Positions 1 to 7,484 of a DNA stretch of 47,077 bases are shown here, piece after piece. Under the pieces are notes generated by a model, which saw only the letters and a program-made list of their open reading frames with translations, did not search any database and was not told where the DNA came from. This stretch comes from Dehalococcoidia bacterium (GTDB taxonomy: Bacteria; Chloroflexota; Dehalococcoidia; Bin125). The position numbers were made by a program, and so were the translations under genes. Each line of letters starts with the position of its first letter. The stretch's first letter is position 1. Location: assembly GCA_022822855.1 (NCBI GenBank), contig JAJDYG010000007.1, forward strand, positions 1 through 47,077, written 5' to 3'.

Positions 1-87
1 TCAGCTCGATGCTCGCGCGTGAGTCCGCCCGCTCCACCGTTGAGCCAGGGATGAAGGCGTTGCTGCTCGCAACCGTCGAGGTCTGGG

Positions 88-106
88 CCCCGTGTCAAGC
101 ACGGGG
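88..106. repeat. Palindromic intergenic repeat, type P2
   Basis: The 19-bp hairpin ccccgtgtcaagcacgggg has 7-8 bp arms around a short loop. Its exact reverse complement occurs at 8807-8825, so this is a dispersed element and not a chance hairpin. It lies just beyond the stop of the minus-strand CoA-transferase and could help end its transcription, although no T-run follows. No coding region can be supported in the first 137 bases. Confidence 0.7.
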
Positions 107-137
107 CGACGTGGAATGGGTCTAGTGTGAACACGCC

Positions 138-1331
138 CTAGGCGGTGGAGACGATCCCTGACTGCGCCAGCGCCTCGACCTCCGACGCGTCGATACCCAA
201 CTCCTCGGCCAGCACCTCCGCCGTGTGCTCCCCGAGCAGCGGCGCGCGCCGATGCACGGCCGGACTCTCGCTCAGCCGGATCGGGCAGCCGAGCAGCGTC
301 ATCGGACCCCGCGTCGGATGCTCAATGTCGACCAGCATCCCGCGTTCACGCAGGTGCTCGTTGGTGAAGATCTCACCCGAGTCCAGCACCGGCCCGGACG
401 GCACGCCGACTTCCTTCATCTGGTCCATCACCTCGTACTTGGTCCGCTGGCTGGTCCAGGCTTCGATCGCCTGGCGGACATCGTCGCCTTCATTGCGAGT
501 AATCCCGCGAGCGCCGTTCGACTCCGCCAGGTCGGGTCGGCCGATCGTGTCCATCAGCGCCTTACGCATGCGTCCGCCCGCGACCACGATCCAGACCCAG
601 TCCGAGCGCCCCCCGGGCTTGCACGGGAAGAGGCCCGTCGGCGCGGTCTGACCGTCGCCATATGGCGGCGCGGGGTCGCCCGCGACTTCCCGGCGCGTCA
701 TCGGCACGCGCGTGTAGTTGGTCACCGCCTCCTGCATCGAAAGCTCGACCTTCTGGCCAACGCCGTCTCGCTGGCGCTGCCAGAGCGCGGCCAGCATCCC
801 GATCGCTGCCTGCACGCCGGTGCCGGTGTCGCCAATCGTGGGACCTGGCTTGAGCGGCAGGGTGTCCTCGGTGCCCGTAATCGCCATCGCCCCGCCCGCC
901 GCCTGTGCCACCATGTCGAACGACTTCGTCGGCGCCCACGGCCCCGTCGTGCCAAACCCCTTCACCGTGCAGTAGATCAGCTGGGGGTGGATCTCCTTGA
1001 GCGTGTCGTAGCCAATCCCCAGCCGCTCCATCGTGCCCAGCGTGAAGTTTTCGACCACGATGTCAAAGTTCGGTACCAGCTTGAGGAAGATCTCACGTCC
1101 CTCGTCCGACTTCAAGTCGAGCGTCAGCGAGCGCTTGTTGTTGTTCAGAGTGATGAAATAGGTCGAGTCGACCTCGCTGCCCGCACCCAGCCGTCGACCC
1201 GGCTCACCCCGCCCGGGCGGCTCAACCTTGACGATCTGCGCTCCAAGCCATCCCAGAGCCTGCGTCGAGGAAGTCCCAGCCTCATACTGGGTCAGGTCGA
1301 GAATTCGAACGTCAGACAGCGCCAGGGACAT
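138..1331 (-). CDS. CaiB/BaiF (class III) CoA-transferase, single domain, catalytic Asp present
   Basis: This cytoplasmic enzyme is expected to move CoA between an acyl-CoA donor and a carboxylate acceptor; the substrates cannot be read from sequence. The protein has 397 residues, normal for the family. It shows the N-terminal Rossmann part (LGAQIVKVEPP), the NNNKRSLTLDLK segment, and GPTIGDTGTG with Asp168, which lines up with the catalytic Asp169 of formyl-CoA transferase. The ATG at 1331 is preferred because GGAGGAGG lies 5-6 nt upstream; a TTG six codons earlier would place that Shine-Dalgarno inside the gene. It is the last gene of a minus-strand series that starts with coaE, 46 bp after the DUF2283 gene. 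Unlike the other CoA-transferases in the window it stands alone and looks able to act as a homodimer. Confidence 0.93.
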   Translation of the reverse strand: MSLALSDVRILDLTQYEAGTSSTQALGWLGAQIVKVEPPGRGEPGRRLGAGSEVDSTYFITLNNNKRSLTLDLKSDEGREIFLKLVPNFDIVVENFTLGTMERLGIGYDTLKEIHPQLIYCTVKGFGTTGPWAPTKSFDMVAQAAGGAMAITGTEDTLPLKPGPTIGDTGTGVQAAIGMLAALWQRQRDGVGQKVELSMQEAVTNYTRVPMTRREVAGDPAPPYGDGQTAPTGLFPCKPGGRSDWVWIVVAGGRMRKALMDTIGRPDLAESNGARGITRNEGDDVRQAIEAWTSQRTKYEVMDQMKEVGVPSGPVLDSGEIFTNEHLRERGMLVDIEHPTRGPMTLLGCPIRLSESPAVHRRAPLLGEHTAEVLAEELGIDASEVEALAQSGIVSTA

Positions 1332-1377
1332 GGTTCCTCCTCCACTCAATCAGCGATGAGCAGAGGGTAGCGGAGTG

Positions 1378-1641
1378 TCAGGTCTGAACTTCGACCGCCT
1401 TGACTTCGACCCACTTGCCGCCGACGTTCTCGATGTCGACCACGCCGCCCGTGACCCTCTCGAACTCGAAATCGGGAAGAATGCTGCGTTCCTCAGCGTG
1501 CTCAAGCGTCAGTCCCACTATCTCGCCATCGCCGTCGAGTTCCATCAGGTCTGCATCGCCCACGTCAACATAATCTTCAACCAACTTGTCCGAGAAATGA
1601 AGGACAAGCGTGTCAGTGTCTACGAAATAGGTGGCCTTCAT
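1378..1641 (-). CDS. DUF2283 small protein
   Basis: This 87-residue protein opens with MKATYFVDTDTLVLHFSD and continues with a GDGEIVGLTLEHAEER block, the usual pattern of DUF2283 (short beta-strands, an acidic stretch, then a D-G-x-I-V-G-x-x-L-x-x-A motif). DUF2283 genes often sit beside small DUF4258/BrnT-like genes and have been proposed as antitoxin-like partners; no biochemical role is established. The start overlaps the stop of the 78-residue gene by 4 bp (ATGA), so the two are probably translationally coupled. Family assignment is fairly secure, function is unknown. Confidence 0.8.
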   Translation of the reverse strand: MKATYFVDTDTLVLHFSDKLVEDYVDVGDADLMELDGDGEIVGLTLEHAEERSILPDFEFERVTGGVVDIENVGGKWVEVKAVEVQT

Positions 1642-1874
1642 GGTCTGAACCTTCTGTCCAGAAACGCGGTCATTACGGTCTCACCGTCAGGCAACAGTAC
1701 CACTCTGAGGTACCGGCCATTCAGCTCAGGCACGGTCCCCCACCGTCGAATGCGGCCATCAGCTTGCACTTCTTCGGCAACGGGATCCGCAATGACGTGA
1801 TCGATCCAAGCCATGTCAATCCACTTCCTGTCATCCTCGAGCCTGGATCTCAGGAAGTGGGCCGTGACCTTCAT
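1638..1874 (-). CDS. DUF4258-like small protein, partner of DUF2283
   Basis: This 78-residue basic protein has the pattern AHFLRSR, then VQADGRIRRWG, LRVVLLPDGETV and a C-terminal TAFLDRRFRP. The layout, with an N-terminal His-containing helix and a C-terminal RVV/DR strand pair, resembles DUF4258/BrnT-like small proteins that co-occur with DUF2283. Its start overlaps the stop of the double CoA-transferase gene by 4 bp (ATGA) and its own stop overlaps the DUF2283 start by 4 bp. The three genes are therefore very probably one transcript. A toxin-antitoxin role is inferred from size and order only. Confidence 0.65.
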   Translation of the reverse strand: MKVTAHFLRSRLEDDRKWIDMAWIDHVIADPVAEEVQADGRIRRWGTVPELNGRYLRVVLLPDGETVMTAFLDRRFRP

Positions 1875-4069
1875 CCGGCGGCAGTGTCAGCCACCACGAT
1901 CACACGCGCGGATCTCAGCTCCTCCGCCGTCTCACCCAGCACATCCTCGGCGGCCGACCCCGGCGCCATCGCCGGCCGACCCACCGTGACCGGCGTCCGG
2001 CTCATCTTGATCGATGGGCCATTGGTCCGCACGCGACCCCTGCCCTCGTGCTCTCGCGTGATCGAGTATCCATTCGAGACGGCGCGATACTCGGTCATCG
2101 CGTCCTCGACCGATCCGACAGCCGCCGCGCCGATGCCCTTCGACGTCAGTTCAGCGACCCACTCCGCGACAGTCCTGGTCGAAAACTCCTCGGCGCTGGG
2201 CATATCGTCCGACTGCTCCGGCTTCGCGCCCACGAACAGCCAGCCGTCGGAGGCCTCGTAGAGGCGATGCAGCGGACCATCGCCGACTGCGTCCTGCCCC
2301 GCCGGCTCGTCCCAGTGCTTGCCCTCGTATCCATGCAGCATGTTCGACTGCAGCGTGCTAGCGGTCCTGGCGAGAGCGGTGAAAACCTGCTGACCCTCGC
2401 CTGTGCGCAGCTTGTGATAGATCGCCATCCCGACCCCAAACGCGCCGTTGATGCCGGTGCCGTAGTCGTTGATCGCGAAGGGCTGCAGCGTCGGCTCGGC
2501 GTCGCCGTAGCGAGTCATCATGCCGCTGGCCGACTGCGCCAGCTGTTCCCATCCAGCCCGTCCGGCCCACGGACCGATTTCGCCGAACGCGTTCAGCGAG
2601 GCGTAGATCACATCGGGATTGACTTCCCGCACCGATTCGTACTCCACTCCCAGCCCGCCGACCTTGCCCAGCCGGTAGTTCTGAACGACGACATCGACGT
2701 CGGCCGCCATCTCCATGAATACCTCGCGCCCTTCGTCGCGCTTGAGGTCGAGCAGGACAGAGCGCTTGCCGCGGTTGATGTCCTCGTGCAGCATGATCCC
2801 GTTCTCGCGCGAGGGGTTGTCGATCTTGACCACATCGGCGCCGTACTCGGCCAGCGTGCGACCGCACGTGGGGCCGGCGAGGATGATGCACAGGTCGAGA
2901 GCAGTCATTCCCTCCAGCGCTTGAGACAACCGATTGCCCGGAGCGCGGATCGCCGACGGCGCCGATGCCGACAACTCGGCCAGGATGTCGTCGCGGTCGG
3001 CGTCGAGCGACTTTCTGGGTCCGCGAATCTCGCCCGGCGTGCCGCCCATCCGCACCTGGATACCGGGCTGAAGCATCGGCCCGAGATGCGGGTCGTCCAA
3101 CTCGACGATGATCTCGGCCTCGCGAGCATGCGGCTCGTGCAACCACTCCGACGAGTCGAGGCATCGAACAGTAGGCGGGCCGTTGCCGCCGTCGTTGATC
3201 AGGTCTTCCCACTCCTGCGCCGTCCGGGTCAGGAAGATGTTCGTCAAGTGAGCGCGGGCGGTATCGGCGAGCGAGAAGTCCTGTTGGATCTCCGACGCCT
3301 TCGACCACGGCTCGTCGAGCCATCGCGGCACGCCCGCCGAGACGCAGAACTGTCGGATGAAATGCGAGTAGGCGGCATGGAAGAAGACCCAGCGGCCGTC
3401 GGCGCACTCGTACGGGCCGACCCAGGGCACGGGGCCGCGGGGTGCGTCGCGGTCGAGGAACTTGAGGCCTCGGATCCCGATCGCCTGGTACAGACTGTCA
3501 TGCAGCGATGCTTCGATTCGTTGCCCGAAGCCGTCGCGCTCGCGCGCAACCAGCGCCATCGCCACACCGGCGCAACCCGTGAATGCCGCATACGACGACG
3601 CGATCGGCACTGCCGTGTAGACGGGCTTCGGCGCGTCCGCCATCAGCGATCCGCTGTACGTCCCCACGCCGGCCGAGACGACCCCTTCCCAGCCGGGAAC
3701 CGAAGCGCGATCATCGTCGGACGAAAATCCCGGCAGCGACAGATAGATCAGTCGATCGTTGTTGTTGGTCGACTCCTCAGCGCCCAACCCCAGCCGATCC
3801 ATGACCCCGGGACGGAAGTTCTCCACGACCACGTCGGCCGATGCGATCAGTTCCTGCGCCGTTCGCCGAGCGTCAGCAGTCTTCAGATCTAGTGAGATAC
3901 GCCGCTTGCCCCGGTTCCAGACCGCGTTCGCCGGCGTGTCCCACAACGGACCCGCTGGCGGGTCAACGCGAATCACGTCGGCGCCATGGTCGGCGAACAT
4001 CATCGCCGCCAGAGGACCCGCCATGTACTGACCGAAATCGATGACACGAAGCCCGTCGAGCGCGCCCAT
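1871..4069 (-). CDS. Tandem CaiB/BaiF CoA-transferase fusion (732 aa), only the second domain has the catalytic Asp
   Basis: Two class III CoA-transferase domains are joined head to tail: about residues 2-370 (starts GALDGLRVIDFGQYMAGP) and about 385-732 (restarts GMTALDLCIILAGPTCG). Domain 2 keeps the catalytic segment INDYGTG with Asp535. The matching segment in domain 1 is PIASSYAAFTG, with Ser158 where the Asp should be. Domain 2 is shorter than usual and loses part of the C-terminal region. The ATG at 4069 has GGAGGCGG just upstream; an ATG four codons earlier (4081) has no such site. coaE ends 39 bp upstream and the DUF4258-like gene overlaps the stop. The layout recalls DddD, where the second of two CaiB-type domains carries the active Asp. 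Substrate unknown. Confidence 0.9.
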   Translation of the reverse strand: MGALDGLRVIDFGQYMAGPLAAMMFADHGADVIRVDPPAGPLWDTPANAVWNRGKRRISLDLKTADARRTAQELIASADVVVENFRPGVMDRLGLGAEESTNNNDRLIYLSLPGFSSDDDRASVPGWEGVVSAGVGTYSGSLMADAPKPVYTAVPIASSYAAFTGCAGVAMALVARERDGFGQRIEASLHDSLYQAIGIRGLKFLDRDAPRGPVPWVGPYECADGRWVFFHAAYSHFIRQFCVSAGVPRWLDEPWSKASEIQQDFSLADTARAHLTNIFLTRTAQEWEDLINDGGNGPPTVRCLDSSEWLHEPHAREAEIIVELDDPHLGPMLQPGIQVRMGGTPGEIRGPRKSLDADRDDILAELSASAPSAIRAPGNRLSQALEGMTALDLCIILAGPTCGRTLAEYGADVVKIDNPSRENGIMLHEDINRGKRSVLLDLKRDEGREVFMEMAADVDVVVQNYRLGKVGGLGVEYESVREVNPDVIYASLNAFGEIGPWAGRAGWEQLAQSASGMMTRYGDAEPTLQPFAINDYGTGINGAFGVGMAIYHKLRTGEGQQVFTALARTASTLQSNMLHGYEGKHWDEPAGQDAVGDGPLHRLYEASDGWLFVGAKPEQSDDMPSAEEFSTRTVAEWVAELTSKGIGAAAVGSVEDAMTEYRAVSNGYSITREHEGRGRVRTNGPSIKMSRTPVTVGRPAMAPGSAAEDVLGETAEELRSARVIVVADTAAG

Positions 4070-4108
4070 ATCCGCCTCCATCGCTTGTGAATCCAGTGCG
4101 AGTAGAGG

Positions 4109-4720
4109 TTAACGGCTGCCGCGGTTGCTCAACGCCTCGCCGACGGCGACATCGATCGCCGCCTGGAACTCCGCGATCGATCCATCGTTGTGCAGAACAA
4201 GATCAGCCTTGGCCGCGCGCTCCCTCCAGGGCGTCGCAGAAGCCATGCGCTGCTCGGCTTCTTCGCGTGTGAGACTGTTCCGAGCCATCAACCGACTGAT
4301 CGCGCGTTCGTCCTCGGCGGCGACCAGCCAACCGGCGTCGCAGATCTCCATGTAGGGACCTTCAAACAGACGGACGGCTTCGAACACGGCGATCGGAGCC
4401 GGATCGTTCTTCAACTCACGCAGCAGGCGCATGAACTCGCCCTCGATGTCGCCGATTGCCGTCCGCAGGGCGGCCAACAGGTCCGGCTTGCCGAACACGA
4501 TGTCGCCCAACGCCTTGCGGTCGATGAACCCGTCGGCGCCGACAACGCCGTCGCCAAACTCCGCCACGATCCGATCAAAGGCCGGCTTGCCCGGCTCATA
4601 CATCGTGTGGACATGCCGGTCGGCGTCAATGTGCTTGGCGCCGTGAGATTTAACCAGGTGTCGGCAGAGCACCGACTTGCCGCAGGCGATTGATCCGGTG
4701 ACGCCGAGGACAAAGGCCAT
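4109..4720 (-). CDS. coaE: Dephospho-CoA kinase
   Basis: This enzyme catalyses the last step of coenzyme A synthesis, ATP-dependent phosphorylation of the 3'-OH of dephospho-CoA. The 203-residue length is typical. The protein opens with LGVTGSIACGKS, a Walker A P-loop, followed by HIDADRHVH, the conserved substrate-binding Asp-Ala-Asp segment. FEAVRLFEG matches the central strand, and the lid region carries RLMARNSLTREEAEQRM, the usual R-x-x-x-R-x-x-L-x-x-x-x-A pattern. It heads a minus-strand series rich in CoA-transferases, a fitting context. Its ATG is only 18 bp from the divergent start at 4739 and has a TAGCCT element 6 nt upstream with no Shine-Dalgarno, so the transcript is probably leaderless. 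Confidence 0.93.
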   Translation of the reverse strand: MAFVLGVTGSIACGKSVLCRHLVKSHGAKHIDADRHVHTMYEPGKPAFDRIVAEFGDGVVGADGFIDRKALGDIVFGKPDLLAALRTAIGDIEGEFMRLLRELKNDPAPIAVFEAVRLFEGPYMEICDAGWLVAAEDERAISRLMARNSLTREEAEQRMASATPWRERAAKADLVLHNDGSIAEFQAAIDVAVGEALSNRGSR

Positions 4721-4738
4721 GGTCCTAGGCTACTGGTC
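4721..4738. promoter_or_regulatory. 18-bp bidirectional leaderless promoter with overlapping -10 elements
   Basis: On the plus strand TAGGCT (4726-4731) lies 7 nt before the ATG at 4739. On the minus strand TAGCCT (4732-4727) lies 6 nt before the coaE ATG at 4720. Both fit the TANNNT -10 hexamer at leaderless-start spacing and overlap in five of six base pairs because the core is nearly symmetric. There is no room for a 5' leader on either side. No clear -35 element is seen; it would have to lie inside the opposite gene. Confidence 0.65.
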
Positions 4739-5236
4739 ATGTCCGACATCGCTCCGACGGAAGACTCTGGCGGAACGGCTGCTCTGCAAGTGGCGTCATC
4801 CCACTTGTCGACTCTCATCTCTGGCTCTGATGCCATGGACGCCAAGGCGACATTCATCGTCGCGGTGAACATCGCGTTGTTCGGCGTGTTCTTCGGCAGT
4901 GTGCTCTCGATCTCTGATTCGATGACCAAACCAGAGTGGGTTGCCCTTGCCGCTCCTGGAACCGTCACTTTCGTGGTGCTCCTGTTCGGAGCGTGGACGG
5001 TTCGGCCGAGAGATCTTGAACAATTCAGTCGGCCAAGCGACATGCTTGAATCGCACATGACCGGGCAGTTCAACAGCGATCAATTGGCCTGGAGCTATGT
5101 CGAGAGCATCGCCGACGCCACAGAGAAAGTCACCAAGGTTCTGGACAAGAAGGCAAGTGGTGTCGGTTGGTTGGCCTTTCTCACTGTGGTGAACGTAACG
5201 GCAATGGCCGTATCAACGGCTATCTGGCTTGCCTGA
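4739..5236 (+). CDS. Small membrane protein resembling Pycsar effector (DUF5706/PycTM-like)
   Basis: This 165-residue protein has three predicted membrane segments, at about residues 40-60, 72-90 and 141-164. The first follows the phrase SDAMDAKATFIVAVNIALFG, like the A-D-x-K-A-x-x-x-x-x-x-N-x opening of Pycsar TM effectors and SLATT-like proteins. The second ends in GAWTVRPRD, like their membrane-proximal RPR. A soluble helical part (about 95-135) precedes the last segment. Known relatives are membrane-disrupting effectors gated by cyclic nucleotides. No nucleotide cyclase is next door; neighbours are coaE and tag. The similarity is by pattern only, so the role stays open. Confidence 0.5.
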   Translation: MSDIAPTEDSGGTAALQVASSHLSTLISGSDAMDAKATFIVAVNIALFGVFFGSVLSISDSMTKPEWVALAAPGTVTFVVLLFGAWTVRPRDLEQFSRPSDMLESHMTGQFNSDQLAWSYVESIADATEKVTKVLDKKASGVGWLAFLTVVNVTAMAVSTAIWLA

Positions 5237-5580
5237 CCCTATTCGCCCCCACAGACCCGACCGATATGGGGCGGGTGGGAGCTTGGGAGGTGCTTTGCCC
5301 GGAGACTTGCTGCCAACGCGCGCTCGCTGCTCCCCGCCAGCGTTTGAAGGTGAGGTGGTTTGTGGAGACGAGTCATCGCTAGTGAGCAATCGCCACAAAG
5401 ATTTCAGCATTTCCAAGCCCCAAAGCTTCGCACAGGCTGGTTGGGTGGCTCCCGTTTTCCACCACCGGGTGGTAGCTTCGGTGGCTTCCCGCCGGACTCG
5501 GCCACGACCCCTTGGCCAATGGTGTTCTTCATGGCAAGGTACCTTCTTGTCAGGTCAGCATACAAAGCCTTGGAGACGCC
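5237..5580. other. 344-bp intergenic stretch without a supported gene
   Basis: No convincing gene is seen. Short reading frames on the minus strand (5213-5416 and 5404-5637) are Pro/Gly-rich, overlap the real neighbours and have no recognisable family. Two loosely similar GC-rich tracts occur, near 5274-5300 (ggtgggagcttgggaggtgc) and 5467-5490 (gggtggtagcttcggtggct), which suggests degenerate repeat DNA. A promoter for the tag-enoyl-CoA hydratase transcript should lie here but no clear -10 was identified. Confidence 0.5.
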
Positions 5581-6171
5581 GTGACGGTCACCCGCTGCTC
5601 CTGGCCCGGCGACGACCCCGATGAGATCGCCTACCACGATCTGGAATGGGGCCTCCCCACCCGCGACGAGTCAACCCTCTTCGAAGCCTTGAACCTCGAG
5701 GGCGCCCAGGCTGGACTCTCCTGGCACACCATCCTCCTCCCCCGAGATGGCTACCGACGAGCCTTCCTCGACTGGAATATTGAGGCAATCGCCGAAATCG
5801 ACGAAGCCGGCGTCGACCTCCGCGTGCAGGACGCAGGCATCATCCGGCACCGAGGCAAGATCGAGTCGACCATCGCCAACGCACAGGCAACGCTGCTCTT
5901 GCGCGAGCAGGGACTCTCGCTTGCTGAGGTCGTCTGGGCCTACGCCGATCCATCCAACGAACCACGCACCGACATCCAACCGCAGACCGCCGAGTCGAAA
6001 GCGCTGTCCCGCGAGCTCAAACGGCGCGGATTCCGCTTCGTTGGGCCCACGACCTGCTACGCCTTCATGCAGGCGGTCGGCATTGTCAACGACCACGCCG
6101 CTTCCTGCTTCCGCTTTCCGGAGGTTGCCCGGTTGCGCGATACGCTGCTCAACGAACGGAGCGACTCATGA
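5581..6171 (+). CDS. tag: DNA-3-methyladenine glycosylase I
   Basis: This base-excision repair enzyme removes 3-methyladenine from alkylated DNA. The GTG-started protein has 196 residues and opens TVTRCSWPGDDPDEIAYHDL, with Cys6 and His19 matching the N-terminal zinc ligands (Cys4/His17 in E. coli Tag). The C-terminal NDHAASCF supplies the second His/Cys pair. EGAQAGLSWHTIL and GIIRHRGKI are hallmark helix-hairpin-helix and base-pocket segments. The upstream extension to 5512 has no family similarity, so the GTG at 5581 is chosen. Its stop overlaps the next start by 4 bp (ATGA). Confidence 0.92.
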   Translation: MTVTRCSWPGDDPDEIAYHDLEWGLPTRDESTLFEALNLEGAQAGLSWHTILLPRDGYRRAFLDWNIEAIAEIDEAGVDLRVQDAGIIRHRGKIESTIANAQATLLLREQGLSLAEVVWAYADPSNEPRTDIQPQTAESKALSRELKRRGFRFVGPTTCYAFMQAVGIVNDHAASCFRFPEVARLRDTLLNERSDS

Positions 6172-6962
6172 CATTCCAACACCTGCGTCTCGATATCTCC
6201 GACCAGATCGGCACGATCACACTCGACCGGCCCGAGAAACTCAACGCGCTCTCTCGCGACCTCCACAACGAGATGGTCGCCGCCGCCAACCAACTCCAGG
6301 CTGACGACGATGTTCGAGTCGTCATCGTCACCGGCGCAGGCCGAGGCTTTTGCTCAGGCGCCGACCTCACCGTTCGACCCCGAGACGACGCTCCCGACAC
6401 CCAGAACGACCGAATGGACGAGTTCGGTTGGGTCGGCCATCAGGCGCTCGCCTTCGGCCACCTCGACAAGCCGACGATCGCCGCCGTCAACGGCGTGGCC
6501 GCCGGTGCCGGCATGAGTCTGGCGCTCTCCTGCGACCTGCGCGTCGGTTCGGAGAAGGCGCGCTTCAAGGTCGTCTTCCTTGAGCGATCGCTCAGCCCCG
6601 ATGCCGGCATGACCTGGTTCCTGCCTCGCGTCGTCGGCTATCCCAAGGCCGTCGAGCTGGTCCAGACCAGCCGCTTTGTCGAATCCGACGAAGCTCTGCA
6701 GATCGGTCTGCTCAACCAGCGCGTCGCCCACGAGGAACTCATCACCAGCGCTCGCGACATGGCTCGCGAGATCGCATTCTGGCCGCCGCTCGCCTCTCGC
6801 GCCGCCAAGCGGGTCATGCAGCGAAATCTCAATGCGACGCTCGAAGAGGCCCTGCGCAACGAGATCACCGCCATCTCCCACGCGACACGCTCCGAGCACG
6901 ATGTCCGCGAAGCCCAGGCCTCCTTCATCGAGAAGCGCCCGCCCGTCTTCACCGGTGAGTAA
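6168..6962 (+). CDS. Enoyl-CoA hydratase/isomerase (crotonase family, PaaG-like)
   Basis: This crotonase-fold protein of 264 residues acts on an enoyl-CoA or related thioester. The two oxyanion-hole segments are present: GRGFCSGADL and NGVAAGAGMSLALSCDLR. The catalytic region reads ERSLSPDAGMTWFLPRVVG. A PDAG/PDSG-type Asp followed by T-W-x-L-P-R is typical of PaaG-like isomerases rather than of classical hydratases, which rely on two Glu residues. An isomerase or ring-related step is therefore as likely as plain beta-oxidation. It is translationally coupled to tag and followed 27 bp later by a GNAT gene. Exact substrate unknown. Confidence 0.88.
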   Translation: MTFQHLRLDISDQIGTITLDRPEKLNALSRDLHNEMVAAANQLQADDDVRVVIVTGAGRGFCSGADLTVRPRDDAPDTQNDRMDEFGWVGHQALAFGHLDKPTIAAVNGVAAGAGMSLALSCDLRVGSEKARFKVVFLERSLSPDAGMTWFLPRVVGYPKAVELVQTSRFVESDEALQIGLLNQRVAHEELITSARDMAREIAFWPPLASRAAKRVMQRNLNATLEEALRNEITAISHATRSEHDVREAQASFIEKRPPVFTGE

Positions 6963-6989
6963 CTGAGCAGTTGAGTAGCTGGAACCCAC

Positions 6990-7484
6990 GTGTCCGACAT
7001 CATTGTTCGCGAGGCCGTCCCCAACGACGCGCAAACCATCCTCGATTTCATCGTCGGCCTCGCCGAGTTCGAGAACGAGCCACGTTCCTCCGTCGAGGCG
7101 ACGGTCGAGAGCATCCGGCGTGATGGCTTCGGCCCGGGTAGGCTCTTCGAGACCCTGATCGCGGAACGCAGTGGCGAACCGCTCGGCATGGCGCTCTTCT
7201 TCCCCCACTACTCCACCTGGACCGGCACGCCGGCGCTCTACCTCGAAGACCTCTTCGTCAAGCAGGAAGCCCGCGGAACCGGCGCGGGATTCGCCCTGAT
7301 GCGCGTTCTGGCCACGATCGCAGAAGCACGAGGTTGGAAGCGCCTCGACCTCTCGGTCCTCGACTGGAATCCGGCCCGCAAGTTCTACCACCAGCTCGGC
7401 ATGGCCCACGAGTCCGAGTGGCTCCTCTACCGACTCGACGAAGATGGCATCGCCACGTTGGCGCGAGCGGGGCGTGATGGCTGA
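6990..7484 (+). CDS. GNAT-family N-acetyltransferase, diamine/polyamine acetyltransferase-like
   Basis: This 164-residue protein starts at GTG and transfers an acetyl group from acetyl-CoA to an amine. Features: IIVREAVPNDA at the N-terminus, FFPHYSTWTGTPALYLEDLF in strands beta3-beta4, the acetyl-CoA pyrophosphate loop QEARGTGAG, and LDWNPARKFYHQLG near the C-terminus. The FF-x-x-Y-S-T-W-x-G and VLDWN-x-x-A phrases are those of spermidine/diamine N-acetyltransferases (SAT1 type), so a small-amine substrate is a reasonable guess. Its last 8 bp overlap the next gene. Confidence 0.85.
   Translation: MSDIIVREAVPNDAQTILDFIVGLAEFENEPRSSVEATVESIRRDGFGPGRLFETLIAERSGEPLGMALFFPHYSTWTGTPALYLEDLFVKQEARGTGAGFALMRVLATIAEARGWKRLDLSVLDWNPARKFYHQLGMAHESEWLLYRLDEDGIATLARAGRDG

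Noticed and set aside
1..137. Possible gene end at the left edge
   Set aside because: All frames are short and the region contains a dispersed palindrome; nothing identifies a protein.
1378..5236. Defence island formed by the small-protein pair and the Pycsar-like gene
   Set aside because: They are on opposite strands, separated by coaE and a CoA-transferase, and no cyclase, nuclease or other defence gene is present.
5404..5637. Minus-strand 77-codon frame with Pro/Gly-rich C-terminus
   Set aside because: It overlaps the start of tag, has no family pattern and depends on low-complexity GC-rich DNA.
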